Assembly (NCBI GenBank): GCA_020536535.1 | Contig: JAHLWZ010000183.1 | Coordinates: 833-64,832 of the forward strand | Origin: Pelomyxa schiedti | Taxonomy: Eukaryota; Evosea; Pelobiontida; Pelomyxidae | Direction of reading: 5' to 3' | DNA: 64,000 bases | Part shown: positions 1 through 13,952 of the stretch, one piece after another | Position numbering within the stretch: position 1 is the stretch's first letter | Layout of the letters: the number at the start of each line of letters is the position of its first letter | The notes under the pieces: generated by a model | Databases searched by the model: none | What the model saw: only the letters and a program-made list of their open reading frames with translations | What the model was told of the DNA's origin: nothing | Made by a program: the position numbers and the translations under genes

Positions 1-324
1 GACAAAACCACCGTGCGCGATCCCAGCATGTTGTGAAATAACTTTTTCGTGTCGCTTCTTGGAAACACGCCGAAACGAAGTGAATCTCTAGCAGAATTGG
101 CAAATTCTGATATGGTGGTTTCGATGTTCTCGGTGCGCAGCTGATCAGATGGCTGCTGCCACGCATGTATCGCCGATGATGACGATTACTATGGACACAA
201 TGAACGCTTTTACTCTTTTGAAAGTGGTTCAACAAGCAGTCTGCCGTCTTGTTTGATGCTGAGATACTCTCCATCATGATGGTGAATGGGCCCTCTCCTG
301 GCGGGCCCTGGCTTTGTGTCCTTA

Positions 325-890
325 ATGAGTGCCCCACACAATCGCCGCCTCTAGCTCGCGCACGGTGTCGTACTTCTTTTCGTGGGGGGGTGGTGACCCT
401 GCTTGCAAGCTCGACGATGCGTTCTGTCTTTCGCATTCCTTTGTACCAGTGCGGGCATCCGTGTGAATTTCCAGCCTGAACTCCGAGCCGTACGCAATCA
501 GGGTGCTCAAGCAGTAATTTTTCGGCAATCGGGTGCAGCACAAGCCTTGCGTAGTAATTCACCATGTTTCCAACCCCCCAGCCCATTGCCTCGGTTTCGG
601 CCAGCCAGTGAGTACCTTGATTCTGCCCTCGTCCATTTGCACACCCTTCTCAGACACCATGTGACCCAACTAGCTGACTTCTCGGTTGACCAAGCTACAT
701 TTCAGCGCACGTGCTCTCAGGTTCGCCCCTCTCAGCCGGGTGTACACGGCTCTCAGGTTTTCCAAGTGCTCCTCAAACGTGTGCCCCATCACGATGATGT
801 CGTCAATGTATACAGTGCATGCCTTCCCTGGGAGGGCTGCCAAACAACGCTCCGTGAGTTGCTGGAAAGTCTGGGATGGGAATCAATTTT
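325..890 (-). pseudogene. Ty3/gypsy-type reverse transcriptase / RNase H remnant
   Basis: Reading the minus strand gives a recognisable LTR-retrotransposon Pol fragment. The RT palm motif YIDDII lies at 793-810 and is followed by text typical of gypsy elements (EEHLENL, then a KC, then LGH and WPKPR). A GMVNYY-like connector and an RNase H stretch follow (a TDA, then KKYDTVRELEAAIVW near 325-375). The frame is broken: an in-frame TAG sits at 670-672 and the reading frame changes between the RT and RNase H parts. Protease is not seen, and integrase would lie before base 1. This is seen in sequence plus family knowledge; it is inferred to be a dead copy. Confidence 0.8.
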
Positions 891-982
891 AGATGATCCC
901 ACTAAGAAACAAGGGAATGTACCTTGCAGATATTCACTACCACGGGGCATCCCCACAATTTTGCTGCATTAAGTTGAGATTA

Positions 983-1238
983 GAATAGACTGTGGGACCC
1001 AACAAAGAGCATCGAACCTTCGAGACCAACTCCAAAGATACCCTGTCCCAGTTCCTTTGTTGCTGCGGGGAACTTGATGTCATTCCAGGATTCTATTACA
1101 TATCCAAGGCCCTCAAGTTGAAGTACCAGAGCGTAGCCCTCTGGAAATCCTACTGAGTGTGGAGATTGTTGCTGTAGTGCTGGTTCTCGAGCATGTTCTT
1201 CAGAGGACTGCAGGTCCCCACCTTGCTCTGTGTGGTAT
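983..1238 (-). other. orphan open reading stretch near the retroelement
   Basis: About 84 codons stay open on the minus strand without an ATG, ending at a TAG near 983. The encoded stretch contains LVLQLEGLGYV and GIFGVGLEGSMLFVG, which looks more protein-like than its neighbours. I recognise no family. It lies just upstream (in transcription sense) of the gypsy RT remnant and could be decayed element sequence. Confidence 0.2.
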
Positions 1239-2000
1239 TGGGGTGCTCACTGAACATGGAGATGCACTTTCTTTTTCACTGTGGTACATAACAACAACAA
1301 GTTGAAGGATGCCATTTCCCTCTTTGTAGCTGCAACAGAAGCTTCAGGGGTTTTGAAGGAAATGAACGTTTTCCATGAACTATACTGAAAACTCACTCGC
1401 TCTCTGTCAAAGAAAGATTGGTATCTGTATCTCCCCAACAACAAATAAAAAAATCCAAGCGAATAATAACAAGCATAGGATTGAGGATATATAGATTACA
1501 GCGGCGTACACGTTATTATGGTACAAGTGTTTGATTTGAGGAACGGAGAGTTGGCCTATAGATCGATCATGTGTGACCAAAGTCTTGAAATTCACCACCA
1601 TTACTGACCCAATCATAGCAACACAGTCCCGCCAGTACTTTCCTGTCGTCTGAGTTCCTCGAAATCACGCAAGCACCCTCGGCTGTCGCTGCTGCTCTTT
1701 TCTAGGGAACCACTCCAGTGGTTGCATCTGCGGCGCCGGCATTATGGGCCCGCCGCGGCCTCGTGCTCACCGAGATCTGCGGTATCTCTTACACTCACTG
1801 CCCCGTTTTAGGGATTGGAATGCCGTTTCTCTACAAGTGGAGGCTGCTGGCCATAATTTCCAGTCTTCGGCATGCTTTGTTAGCATGCCTTCGGCGGGTA
1901 TCAGGCAATCCCTTTACTTCAGCATACTCATCCCTCTAGGTTACACCCAGCTGGTTCTTCCGTCACGCAACCTATCATGCCCATGTCTGTTCCCCTGTTC

Positions 2001-2611
2001 CATTTGTATTGTGTTCTAACTTGCTTTGTTACACTAGACATGGACCCAGACAGGAGATGGACCACTGTGGAAAACTGGGGAGAAAAATAAGGAGAACTTG
2101 TGCCACTGTTCCTGAATGTCAATTTGATTGAAGTAGTTCAGACGTGAACATGCCGGTTGGTATTCGTTTCTTCTCCCACGTTAATGCATTCTCATATATA
2201 GACAAGGTCACGCCTTCCATATTTCCACCAGCTGCAGGCATGATACCTTGATGAAGCTGGCACCACTATGTAGAGGAACCTCTCGCTGTTGGGACTCCCA
2301 TACCTTTGCCCCTCTCGTAGCACTCCTTGACAGAGCACCAGCCAATAGTGGCACCGTGCTCCCCCTTTGACAGGGGTCTGTAGTTTCCGGCTTTATGCCA
2401 CCGTGCACCAAGCATATCAAGTCTGTTTTCCTCTTTCGTTTGTATCCTATCAAACTTGCACTACAGGTAACATTGTTCTGCAACGGTTGCAACAACTCTC
2501 AGGTCCTCGACATAGGACCAGCCCTTTTTCTTGGCCCTCTGGGGCACTATTTCAAGAACAGTAATGCTCAGGTCTAGTCCCTATTTCATTTGTATTGTGT
2601 TCTAACTTGCT
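2001..2611. repeat. 25-bp direct repeat, 586 bp apart
   Basis: The same 25 bases occur at 2001-2025 and 2587-2611, and both are followed by a near-identical ACACTA(G/T)ACA. A more diverged relative lies near 2421-2467. The spacing and flanks fit decayed mobile-element or satellite-like sequence rather than genes. Confidence 0.6.
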
Positions 2612-3172
2612 ACACTATACATAAACCAAGTCTTTTTTTTCCTTTCTACCAAGAACACGAAGGTGTACAGCCTTGATCCTGGTGACAGTAGCATAAAGGA
2701 AGCACTGCCGGCATGTTCACCCTATTAACCACATTCAGGAGAACCCCTGCCCCAGGCTGGCCCTAGATCAGTTCCGGCAACACAAACAATCACCAACACT
2801 CACCTGTGGTATCTACACCAAGAAACATGCCAGCACCACCCACGCTCCACTGTTGCCAGGGACAGTAACATGCCGCACCACCTATTAGATGTCTAGTTCT
2901 TTTTTTCCAAATGCTATTCCATTTCTATCTCTCTAGATCTTCTTGGTTGCCGCCGTTACACGAAACACCATTTAAATAAATTAAATTGGCCACCAAAATT
3001 TTAAAACATTCCCGCCAAAATACCCATCTAAAATAACCATAAAAAAACTAAATGTAAGATCTGGTGGTGCGTCAAGGCGAGATCCGGTGGTGGTACTACA
3101 AATCTGCAACCTGCGCGCACTGTATCAACACGTGTGCACTCTTGTGGCGCTGTAAATTGCGTCAGGTCATAT

Positions 3173-3328
3173 TGTGCTTGCTTCAGCTGGCAAGGGGTTC
3201 TTGTTCATAATTTCGAAATTTTCTTTCTGTTTCTGCTGGGGCTTATTCTGTGCTTGCTTCAGCTGGCAAGGGGTTCTTGTTCATAATTTCGAAATTTTCT
3301 TTCTGTGCTTGCTTCAGCTGGCAAGGGG
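3173..3328. repeat. three-copy direct repeat
   Basis: A unit starting TGTGCTTGCTTCAGCTGGCA occurs at 3173, 3249 and 3304. The first two copies share more than 50 bases and are joined by a short spacer. The third is truncated to about 25 bases. No coding sense is evident. Confidence 0.85.
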
Positions 3329-3601
3329 AAATTCATCCATCCAATCCATCATCATAATTTAATTCTTCTCTCCAACAAACAGCTTCTTTTTCAAATTTCT
3401 GGCAAGGAAATTCATTCAGTATATTCTGGCAAAGGAATCAAACACTACTAAAGGGTTGTAAAAAACAGGAAGGAAAAACAAATATTATTATAAAAGACAA
3501 TAACAAAAGCAACAGCACTGCAGGCAAGGCAACAAATCGGACTTACTGCAAGCAAATTCAGCAAAGAGAGAGCCACAACAACCTGTATTCTCCTCTACTC
3601 T

Positions 3602-3675
3602 CATTTTGGGCGATTCCCAACCTCTTTGGTCTCTACTCTCCTGTTCCTCCTTCATTTTGGGCGATTCCCAACCTC
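3602..3675. repeat. short direct repeat
   Basis: A 22-base block (CATTTTGGGCGATTCCCAAC plus two bases) is present twice, starting near 3602 and 3653, within pyrimidine-rich sequence. It may be a local duplication. Confidence 0.7.
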
Positions 3676-4344
3676 CTTTCTCACCTCTATTCTCTGCACT
3701 CTACTCTCCATTTCTCGGCCTTTTTCCCTTCTTCTTCCTCCTGGCAAATTCCAGTTCCGAAACAACTCTGTCTACCCCCTCTGTGTATTGTTACGGGTGG
3801 AGCGTGGTACCATGAACTGTGTGGTTGGATGCACCTTGGGGACGATTGGTTTTTTGAAAAAACAAAGCCCGTATTTTTCGTTTAAGCGGCGTATCCTTGG
3901 TGCAATCAAATTTTAGAACCGTATGGTATTCAGGCGGATCATCTCCGATTGCAGTACCGCACATAATTACAGAAGAGTTCCTCACCTGGATGAAGGCAAG
4001 AGTTGGATCTGACAACTAGTTTTCGAGCTGCGATACATTCCACTGCGTTGTGCTGTCAAGGTTGAGTGTGAGAACTTTGTTTCCTTGAGTTTAGACAATT
4101 TCGCAGGTTATCTTATATTCATTAGTGGAGATTGGGGGGAAAACCTAGTAACAATGTTGGAGCTTCTGGGGTATTTACTTCTCGAGATTCTCACTGTGAC
4201 TTCGCCTCCACAGAGGAAATTATTTACTCCTGTATTCTTTGGGTCTAAGTGGAAATGAAGAAATGAAAATGATGATACCCAGTATTTATTGCCACAAGTT
4301 GTCCTTTTAGCGGGGACTGTAAAGTTCTCACTTCCCAGCCTTTT

Positions 4345-4988
4345 GGTTCAGTCATAATGCACTGCTGAGTGGTTAGTAAATTCGCATGATTCAGCATAAC
4401 AGACACAACCTGCAAAGGAGGTACCTGTGCCCTCTGACTCTATTGGCGCAATTACATTAGCATGATGAATGGCACTCTTACATAGATAGGGAGCGAACGC
4501 ATTTCCAGCCTTTCTTCTTTCACCAAAATCCCGTGTTGGATCATACACGGCTCTCAAGATGTCAACAAACCAGAAACTTACCCCCCAAACGCCACACACG
4601 CACGCACGCACGCACAGGCACCCCCTTGCTCCTGGATGGACATCGCCTGTACCCCAAGGTTCCCTCCCCGGCCCTCCTCATCCAGCATAGATTTCGTCGC
4701 GCAAGTGTCCGATGATAGCATCACTCTTGTGCCGCCGATCCATCCCCCTGATGGTGGGTAATGTGGTGCCTGATCCCCCGTACTTGAATATGCCAAACCC
4801 TGCCTTGCATCACGTTCTTCTCCCGTTGGGTACATTTTCTCATCTGTCCATGTGACTGCCGTGGTCGTTCCTGTTCGCTTCCCAATGTCCTCAATTGAGC
4901 CTGGAAGGCTCTCCCTTTCCCCACCCAGTGGTGCCCATGGTGTCAACTGACACTGATGAATTGGCCGGTGTAGGGAACACGGTTCCAA
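4345..4988 (-). CDS. uncertain gene fragment with an LCCL-like stretch
   Basis: Two minus-strand open stretches, about 4578-4988 and 4348-4560, could be exons separated by a TGCG-rich intron. The second encodes text such as APYLCKSAIHHANVI, reminiscent of the IC-AA-H-AG-I core of LCCL domains (secreted or surface adhesion modules). The first has no recognisable domain. Splice sites are not clear, and the flanking region is repeat-rich, so this may be a decayed gene or chance. Confidence 0.3.
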
Positions 4989-5262
4989 GGGGTAACGTGG
5001 TGCCTTGATATCTCTTTAGGACGAAAAATTACTTAATTTCTTCTGAGGTCAAGGCTGAGGTTTCATCTGGCAAAAAAAATAAGAGATATGTCGAGGCGTT
5101 TTTGCATCAAAACTGCCGCGGACGCGACTCGTGGAGGGGGTTCTAGAGAACTTCGTGGAATCAGACCATCAAACTCCCCAAATGTTGTTGGCACATTAGA
5201 AATTATGCCACAGTTTTGACTTTCTTTTTCGCAATTTGAAAAAAAAAATCTGTGTGGGTCAG

Positions 5263-6482
<1,220 letters not shown>

Positions 6483-6649
6483 ACATGTGATTGCCTTTTT
6501 TTTGTACATCTTTTTTTTTTTTTTTATCAACAAGGCACCAAAACAAGTTTATGCCCTCCCCGTTTTTTTTTACATCTTTCATTAATGCCTGGTCAATGGG
6601 CTCACTTAATAGTATCATTACATGTAGTCTGGTACTATGTGATTACAAC

Positions 6650-9600
6650 TCAAAACATGGTGGATGCAACGTGAATGGCTTTTGCCCACAGAGAGGCGGT
6701 GTATTCGGTCTTAGCCTCAAACAGCAGCTCCTTGCCGTCATTGTCACCGCTTTTCTTGATTGTGATCAGGGCACCTTTGACTGTGGGGGTTGGTTCCAGT
6801 AAGCTAACTGGCACTTTTTTACTCCCATATGTGAAGTTGTGGCTGTCGAGTGAGCACTTGAGTGTTCTGTTGATCATCCCCGGCCGCACGAGAATCCCTT
6901 GCATCAGGCAGTGTGCTGACTCGGGAGAGTAGAACTGGAATGCTATGTCGTCGACTTGGTAGAATAAGTGTTCCAGGAAAGGCCTAGGTGTGTGGTTAGG
7001 AACGCTTAGGTATCTCTTCTGTTGTGTTTATTCGGTTTGTTGTCGGTGATTACGGAAATGTGTGTGCTTTTAGAAGGGGATATACTTGGGAAATCCTTGC
7101 TTATCGTTGAATTCCTCATTGCTGAGGTACCACTCATTGATGCCGAGTTTCATTGCATTTGGGTGGTGGCGTGATGTGTTCAACATGATACAAGAAAACT
7201 ACAGTACGTTAGAAGGGGAAATGTGTAATCATGTGGGAAATGACTCAACTGAAAGTTCGTAAATGGCACTCTTGTTCCGGAATACACCGCTTTCTACGGC
7301 AGATGCAAAATAGCGAGAGGAAAAGGCGTTCATCATGCGGTCAATTTTCTGTGATTCCCCAGGAAGATACAGACTCCACAGGAAACGGCGCAACGCCATT
7401 TCAAAGTTGAGTTTGCTAAAGTCAAGGAGCTGCAAGAACTGGTATAGTACTTGTTCACTTCCTTGGGTGCCCAGGAAATCCCCAATAACAGCTCCAGGCA
7501 AATATGACCGATTGTGAAATTCTCGGGCAACTGATCTTGGTGCATTGGTTATTACTCCAAGGTCGACTAATTGCTTCAGTCCTTTGATGGGATTCTGTGC
7601 AAAGACTTTGATTGCCAGTTCCTTGTGGTCAATTGGGGTGGGATGGTCTGATGCTGATGCCGAGCGCCTTCTGATGGGTGAAGACCTTGATGGTGAGCTT
7701 GACACTCCCCTTTCTGGAGCTATTGAAGACTTGGTTGTTGTAATCGAAACGCTTTCAGGAACGATTGGCTGAATATTAGGCACTGAGGCAGTAGTAACCA
7801 AAAGAGGTTTTTGGCACGCACTGTCAGTAAGAATAAGTGTATATGAGCTGCCACAGGCAACTTGCTTAACCTGTCTTGCAACTAGTTTGGGAGGAAAATC
7901 TCGCACCAAGTTTTCATCAAAGATCATCTCCTCAGCACAGCCTAGTCTACAACTCTCACTGCTTCCCCACATCCATAAGTCACCGGCTTCAGTCAAAGCA
8001 CCAAAGTGATTTGCACCACAACTGATTCTGACATGTGGTGGCAATGCACTCAGAGCACATGGTCGAGGGAACCCCATAAATCCAAGAGGAGCAAGAGAAG
8101 GATGAACGATGTGATTTCCTACATCACCCCAAAACCAGACACTTCCACTGGCATCTGTGGCGTATGTAACATTGCGGCCACAGGCTACAGAAGTTATGTT
8201 TTTGCCTTCAAGAATGAGGTGAGGTACAGGAATCACAGATTCGTCGTAGTCAGCAGCAAGGGAAATATTGTAACCCCAGGCCCATACATCGCCTTGCAGG
8301 GATACAGCCGCCACATGGCTATCCCCACAGTCAAAAGAGACAAAAGTTACCTCTTGTTGACTATCTTCACTAGCGTTGGCCATAGTTCCTTTATCAACTG
8401 ACTTGCTTGGACTGGTTGATCTAGCTCTTTCCTCAGCTGGGCCCATATCACTTGTAGATGTACTCGTTGTTGTTCTTGTAATTGTAGTTGTAGTTGTAGT
8501 TGTCGTTGTCGTTGTCGTTGTTGTGGTGGCTGTCGCTGTCGCTGCAGTGCAAGTAGAGACCTCACTGCTTGACTCTAGATCAGTTTTTATATCGGTTTCT
8601 TTTTTGGGGGGTTCTTTGCCATTTGGGTCCTGTTTCCGTGGGGTTCTCGAATATGTAAATTGCTTACGTGGTGGAGGTTTATGCAGAACGATTCGTCTTG
8701 GTTCTGTACTGACACATGGAATATCATCACCCCAGCCCCAAAGTGTGCCATTTGTTAACCTTGCAAAAGCAAAGGCTTTATCACTGCCAGCATGAACTTC
8801 CTCTACGTCATCAAGGGGGAGGGGTTCCAGTGAGCGGTGTGCATCAAATAAATCTTTGCAGCAATACAACTTGCCACTAGTGCCGATTGCAAGTACCAAT
8901 AGTGTGCCAACGCACAGATGCTTGATTGGTTCTGGGGCATGAATTACAACAGGTGTAGATATGTTGAGTCGCCCCATCTCACAACCAGGAGGGCCATTCG
9001 GATAGCATAGTACCGTACCACCCGCAGTAAGAAGAACCTAACATGGATCACTCATAAACGAATTTAACAATATGAAACACACACAGCCGCGCGGGTTCCA
9101 TGAGCGCAAATTTCCACAACATCTCTTCTGCGAAGCACATGAGGTCCCGGCACCGACTTCCCAAAATAGAACAGGACACCCTCGCCACCAGGCACCTCCT
9201 CCTCCGCCTCCTCGTCGTACGGAGTTGCAGCCGAAGCAGTTGGGAGGCCGGACCTCGGCCTCCCGCCCAGTCCCGCGGTGTCGATAGTCAGAGTGGCGCG
9301 GGCGCGCTCGATCACGCGCGCGGCCTCGTCGGAGGGCTCGGAGTTCGTGCAGGAGCGCTGCCGGCGGTACCCGGTGCCCCGCGCCCCGGGCGAGGCCGAC
9401 GGCGCGGGGTCGGCGGGGGCCCGCGGTGGGGAGACAGACAGCGAGGAGCTGCGCGTGCGGTGTGGCCCGCCGCCGCCGTGGTGGCCGTGGCTGTGGTGCC
9501 CGTGCCCGTGGGCGTGGCCGTGCCGGTGCCGCCGCGGCGACTCGGACTGCGAGGGGGACTCTGGGGCGGGGGGCTGCTGGGGGAGCGGGGGCCGCGCCTG

Positions 9601-10095
9601 GGGCGGAGGCGGGGGCCGGGGCGACGAGTCTCCGAGGGGACTGGGAGAATGGTGGGAAACGGGGCGAACGGGAGAGGCCGAGGATGCGGACCTGGCCTTT
9701 GTCGGCGTTATCGGTAGCGGTGTGGCCAGAGCCGCGGCGGGCTTATTGTACGACGACGAAGATGATGCCCTCCGTCGGTTCTGCGGTTGGTTTTGGGCCT
9801 GCTGCGGTTGCAGCTGTTGCTGCTGGAGTTGGCCCTGGTGATGGCTGTGGTGGTGCTGGCTGTGGTGGGCGTGGTGGTGATGATCGTCGTGCTGCTGTTG
9901 CTGCTGAGCCTGCTGGCTACGAGGGCTCTCGGTTGCTGCGCTCGGCGGGGGCGCCGGCGGTGCACTTGTTACTATCACTGCCACTGTTTCTATCCTTGTG
10001 ACCGTCGCCGTAGAAAAGCAGGAGTCAGAGTCCCCATTTTGTGCTGCCACCGTCGCGTTCGCATTTTGTGCTTGTACACCTCCCAACAGTGACAT
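6650..10095 (-). CDS. RCC1-repeat / Sec7 / PH-like ARF guanine exchange factor
   Basis: Starts ATG 10095. Three introns (9038-9078, 7199-7249, 6984-7085) join four exons into exactly 1083 codons plus stop. Residues 1-300 are low complexity (Gln/His/Pro/Ser). RCC1-type repeats follow (HGTRAAVC, WGWGDD, WAWGYN, WFWGDV, WMWGSS), interrupted by a poly-Thr run. A Sec7 domain runs from about FAQNPIKGLKQL: IGDFLG, then LPGESQKIDRMM carrying the catalytic glutamate, then YELSFSCIMLNT, which forms only after the 7199-7249 intron is removed. The tail resembles a PH-domain end (KELLFEAKTEY, SLWAKAI). Sec7 domains load GTP on ARFs at membranes. The order RCC1-Sec7-PH is unusual; function beyond ARF activation is inference. 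Confidence 0.88.
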
Positions 10096-10285
10096 TGAAG
10101 TTTGTTCCTAGATTTCAGAGAAAAGCTCTTCTGATCTACTTACGGTCAATCACAGGGTGAGGGACCCTGGTCATAACAGAGCTCTCAAGCGCAATCAGCG
10201 CCGTGAGTAATAGTGGTTTCCTAAGCCCTGGTTTTGACGCAGTCTTTTAAAGTCTGCCTTTCGTGTAAAACGGTTCATCACAGGC

Positions 10286-12952
10286 ATGCTCAAGCGTACT
10301 TTTTCCCTAGACCTGTTGTAAGTCGCTGCGTCTCTCTTGTCACCTCATTTGTTTCACTCTCACAACTACCCCTACAACTACAAACACCTTTTGTAGTGCT
10401 GGAGGGTCTGGTGCATCCAGGAAAACCGACTCAAATGGGGGGATTGAATCAGGCTTGGGGGGCTATTCAGGCGGGACAGTGGGGAAGCGGAAAGGCAGGG
10501 CAATGGGGAGGTACCAATGCTTTGGTGCTGCCATAGACCTCAATTCTGGTGAGGTCCCTCGCGTCATAGCCATCTGTCTCCCTTTCCTTAGAAATCGTAT
10601 GACTGAGTTTGTTTTTTTTTTTTTTTTCCCCTTCTTCTTCCTTGGTTTTAACGAGCTCCATGTTAACAGGAATGGAGGAATCTGGAATTTTTCGAATCTC
10701 CGGGCAGATGACCCAGATCAATGCACTGCGAGCTATATGGGATAAAGGTAAAATTTTGCTATTCATAGACTCTGACACTACCTGGCTTTTGTAGGCCAAG
10801 TCCCTAACTTAGACGACTTCACGACACACACTGTCGCAGGAGTGCTCAAACTTTATCTGAGGTTCAAAACTTGATTCGACTTCTTCGATTTATACATTCT
10901 TTAGGCAACTCCCTGAGCCAATTCTTACCTTTGCTCTATATAGTCAGTTCATTAAGTTAGCTGAAGGCTTGTAATCCACCCTAAATTGATATTTTGCATT
11001 AGTTTTTGTAATATGAAATACAGAGCATAATCAGTTGGAACCTGCAGAAACCATTAACACCATAAAATCCTTGGTTGCTAAGATTCCATATACATACCTT
11101 GTTATACTTAATGACCTTATGCTGTTTTCCCGTGATATGGCTTCAAAATCCAGTGTCAATTCTATGACTGCAGCAAACATGTAACCACCCCTAAGTACCT
11201 CTCTTGCAGGAACTTATTTCAGGCAGTGCAACGTGCCTTGCAGCAAATATTCTCCGGACTGACAATGAATATTCTATGGAGACAATTGTTCTACACACAG
11301 CCTCTGTGAATTGGGTCGTTTTCTTTCTGATATCAAACTACGATGCCATCTTTGTATGTGCAACCAGTATGAAATCAAATAGTGATGTCAAATAGCCTGC
11401 ACTACTAGAAGCAGCTGAAGCAGCAGCCGCTGCAGCCCGAATACCGGTTTCTCTTCCACCAAATGATCAGAAGAAAAAACCACAAGCACCAACTAGACCC
11501 CCTCCCCGTACCTTACGCAATCGCCCAAAGCCACCTTCACCTTCAGTCTATGGAGTACTAGCATATACACCCCCAAAACCAGTTCGTGCACCCTCTCTCC
11601 TTAATCTGGTACGCCCACCAGAAACCGCGAAAGAGATCGATATACAAAATACTTCCGTGCCACCAACAGAACAATTTGATGAAGACTCCTTGTACAAAAG
11701 GGCTCCACCTGCAAAAGCTCCACCTCCAATCCCACAGCCACTTCAGGACAGTGATCATGTCGACACTCCGCAATCAAACCAAACGGGCATTACACAACTA
11801 CCATCAACACTAGCTCCGCCTCCCCCTTTGATTCCACCCGAATCAATACCACTTTCACCAGCTCCATTGCCACCAAATTCTCTTCCACCTCTCGCCCCAT
11901 TACCCCCAGTGCCACAACTTCCCTCATTGGCTCCAATTCCTCCTCCACCTCTTGAGTCTCTTCCATCTACTCCCCCTCCTGATATCAATTCAAGTACAAC
12001 TCTTGATGCATCTCCCCTAGTTCCCCCCAACAAAGAAGAAAGTCCCCCTTCAGGATCGACATCAGAAGTCCAATCAGAAGCCACAATAACATTATCTAAA
12101 TCACCCAAAACCACTATAGTCTCTGATGGCCAGGAAGAGGAAAAGCTCGAGAGTGGAGAAGAGAGCAAAGATAAGGCAATTGAAGAATTTGAGGAAGGAT
12201 ATGATGAAGGGGAATTATATGAGGAAGAAAGTGAGGAAGAATATGAGGTTATCCATTAACTTAGAACCTATCCCATTTTTCACTAAATATTTACCAAGGA
12301 TGAGGAAGTATTTAACTATCGAGAGAAGTCCTATTCAATTGTCAAGGACATCTATGATCTCTCGTCCGAAATTGATCTCCGGCTCTGTGATCAGCCTCTT
12401 ATGCGGGAGCAACTTCTCTACTGTGTCAAAGCAGCAAAAGAACTTAAAAAAGTATGTCATGCAAATCAGCCTAATTTCATCAATGCAAATAGTGCCAAGC
12501 ACTTCCTCTTGGTGTTTCTGACATTCCTGATATAGAACCGCCTCCTGATTTCAGTCAACAACCACCCATGCAGAACACTGGTCACCTAATGTTAGCTTCT
12601 TGTTCATAGTTTCTTTTTCTTATTTTTTCGTTAGTAAACCTCTCCTCCATGTTGTGAAGGTTTCAACTAATTACGTTGAAAAAATTTCTGATGTACTGGC
12701 TGAACTTGATACGATTGAAGATATGTCTCCATTTAGTGTCAGACTACTATGGCTGCATAATGTATGAACCACTTTTTTTGTAACTACAAGTTATTGGCAC
12801 CCAGGCGTTCACATTGATGTGTATTGCATTGCGTACTGAATCTTCATGTGACCCACCTCAAAAACTACCCTCGGAATCACAGCAGTCGCAAATGCAAGAA
12901 CAAATCCAACCGCAACCGCAACCACAAACACAGACACAAACACAACCACAAC

Positions 12953-13004
<52 letters not shown>

Positions 13005-13952
13005 AGCACAAGCACCACCGCAACCCCAAACTCAACCCCAGATCCAAGCAAAAATTCAATCACAAGTACAATCCCAAGCTCAAACACAACAGCCATCCCC
13101 CTCACCACAGACAGTGCCGACTCCTCAATTACAACCACAAGCTCCACCCAAACTTATTGAAGCAACCACTGTACAAACTAGGGCACCAATGCAACAGGTC
13201 CGGCAGCAGGTACAAATGCAGCCACTTCACACAGAGCCACCTCAAAATGAATTGCACAGTACACCGACACAAACACTTACCAAGGGTAAAGCAACGCCGG
13301 ATACACAACCACAAATACCAAGCAAACTTCTGAGTCAGTCCCAATTGCAACTCCTACAATGGTCTCGTAAAATCAAAGAGGTCTCCATTGGTATACCAAG
13401 TATGGTTCTATTTCCTTGAAACTGCACACTAAATCTGAGCTAATGCTTAAACTTGAACAGCAATCCCGACCTTACCTGATGCAGTTTCCCTTATGCCTGC
13501 CCTCGAACACATCTGGACTCTCATTGGCGAACTTCATAATGATGTTGAAACCTGTTATAATCTACTCAATAGGCCAATTAACAATTACCCCCCACTACTC
13601 TGTGCCTATCAGACATCCCTACTCAAGACCATCAAACAAATTAAGCTAGTAAGTAGCTTTGGCAAAGCTCCATCCACATTTCTAATAATTCCTATAGATT
13701 CTAGAATTCCCAAAGCGAGACCCAGTAGTCCTATACATGTACCACATCACTGAACCTCCACTCCGGATAAGTTCAACAACGGAGGTGTTTCAGCAGATAC
13801 AAACATACATGATAAGAATGAGGGAGGGTGTTTTACTAGCCACAAACAAAGAGGACCTCTGTGCCACTATCCATACAATGCGTAAACTTATGGTTGTCCT
13901 GAGGAAAAGAGAGCTTGAAGAGCTCACTGACCTCCAATCAATTGAATTGTAA
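10286..13952 (+). CDS. RhoGAP protein with Pro-rich and Gln-rich tail
   Basis: GTPase-activating protein for Rho/Rac. The start is MLKRTFSLDL at 10286; the first intron is 10318-10396. The RhoGAP domain follows: AIDLNSGEVPRV, then SGIFRISG with the Arg finger, DDFTTHTVAGVLKLYLR, QLPEPILTF, SMTAAN and LAANILRTD. One intron (10967-11023) needs a GC donor to keep frame. After the domain come an Ala run, a long Pro/Ser region (11450-12050), an acidic Glu-rich block (12126-12255), and further exons of unknown fold. A Gln-Ala tract lies at 12955-13014. The C-terminus ends TDLQSIEL at 13952. It is divergent from the ARF-GEF start at 10095, so the 190 bp between may be a shared promoter. Tail function is unknown. 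Confidence 0.9.
12955..13014 (+). repeat. CAGGCA hexanucleotide repeat inside RhoGAP gene
   Basis: Eight perfect CAGGCA units (12955-13002) followed by two CAAGCA units encode alternating Gln-Ala. They lie in an exon with a wider Gln/Pro-rich context. Such tracts are prone to length change. Confidence 0.95.

Larger units (their letters stand above)
1250..4330. other. gene-poor, repeat-bearing stretch
   Basis: I see no convincing gene here. Open frames are short, start-less or low complexity. The stretch is AT-rich around 2900-3060 and pyrimidine-rich around 3560-3760, and it holds the direct repeats listed separately. With the gypsy remnant next to it, it looks like decayed mobile-element territory. 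Confidence 0.5.

Noticed and set aside
403-972. Plus-strand open frame of 189 codons
   Set aside because: The complementary strand holds the gypsy RT motif YIDD and matching flanks; the plus frame is a shadow.
8376-8795. Val-rich plus-strand frame
   Set aside because: It is antisense to the poly-Thr part of the RCC1-Sec7 gene.
7229-8977. RCC1 gene ending at 7229 and a separate PH gene at 6650-7186
   Set aside because: Removing intron 7199-7249 restores the Sec7 text YELSFSCIMLNT, and the four exons sum to a whole number of codons, so one gene is better.
9278-9841. Gly/Arg-rich plus-strand frames
   Set aside because: They are shadows of the low-complexity N-terminus of the RCC1-Sec7 gene on the minus strand.
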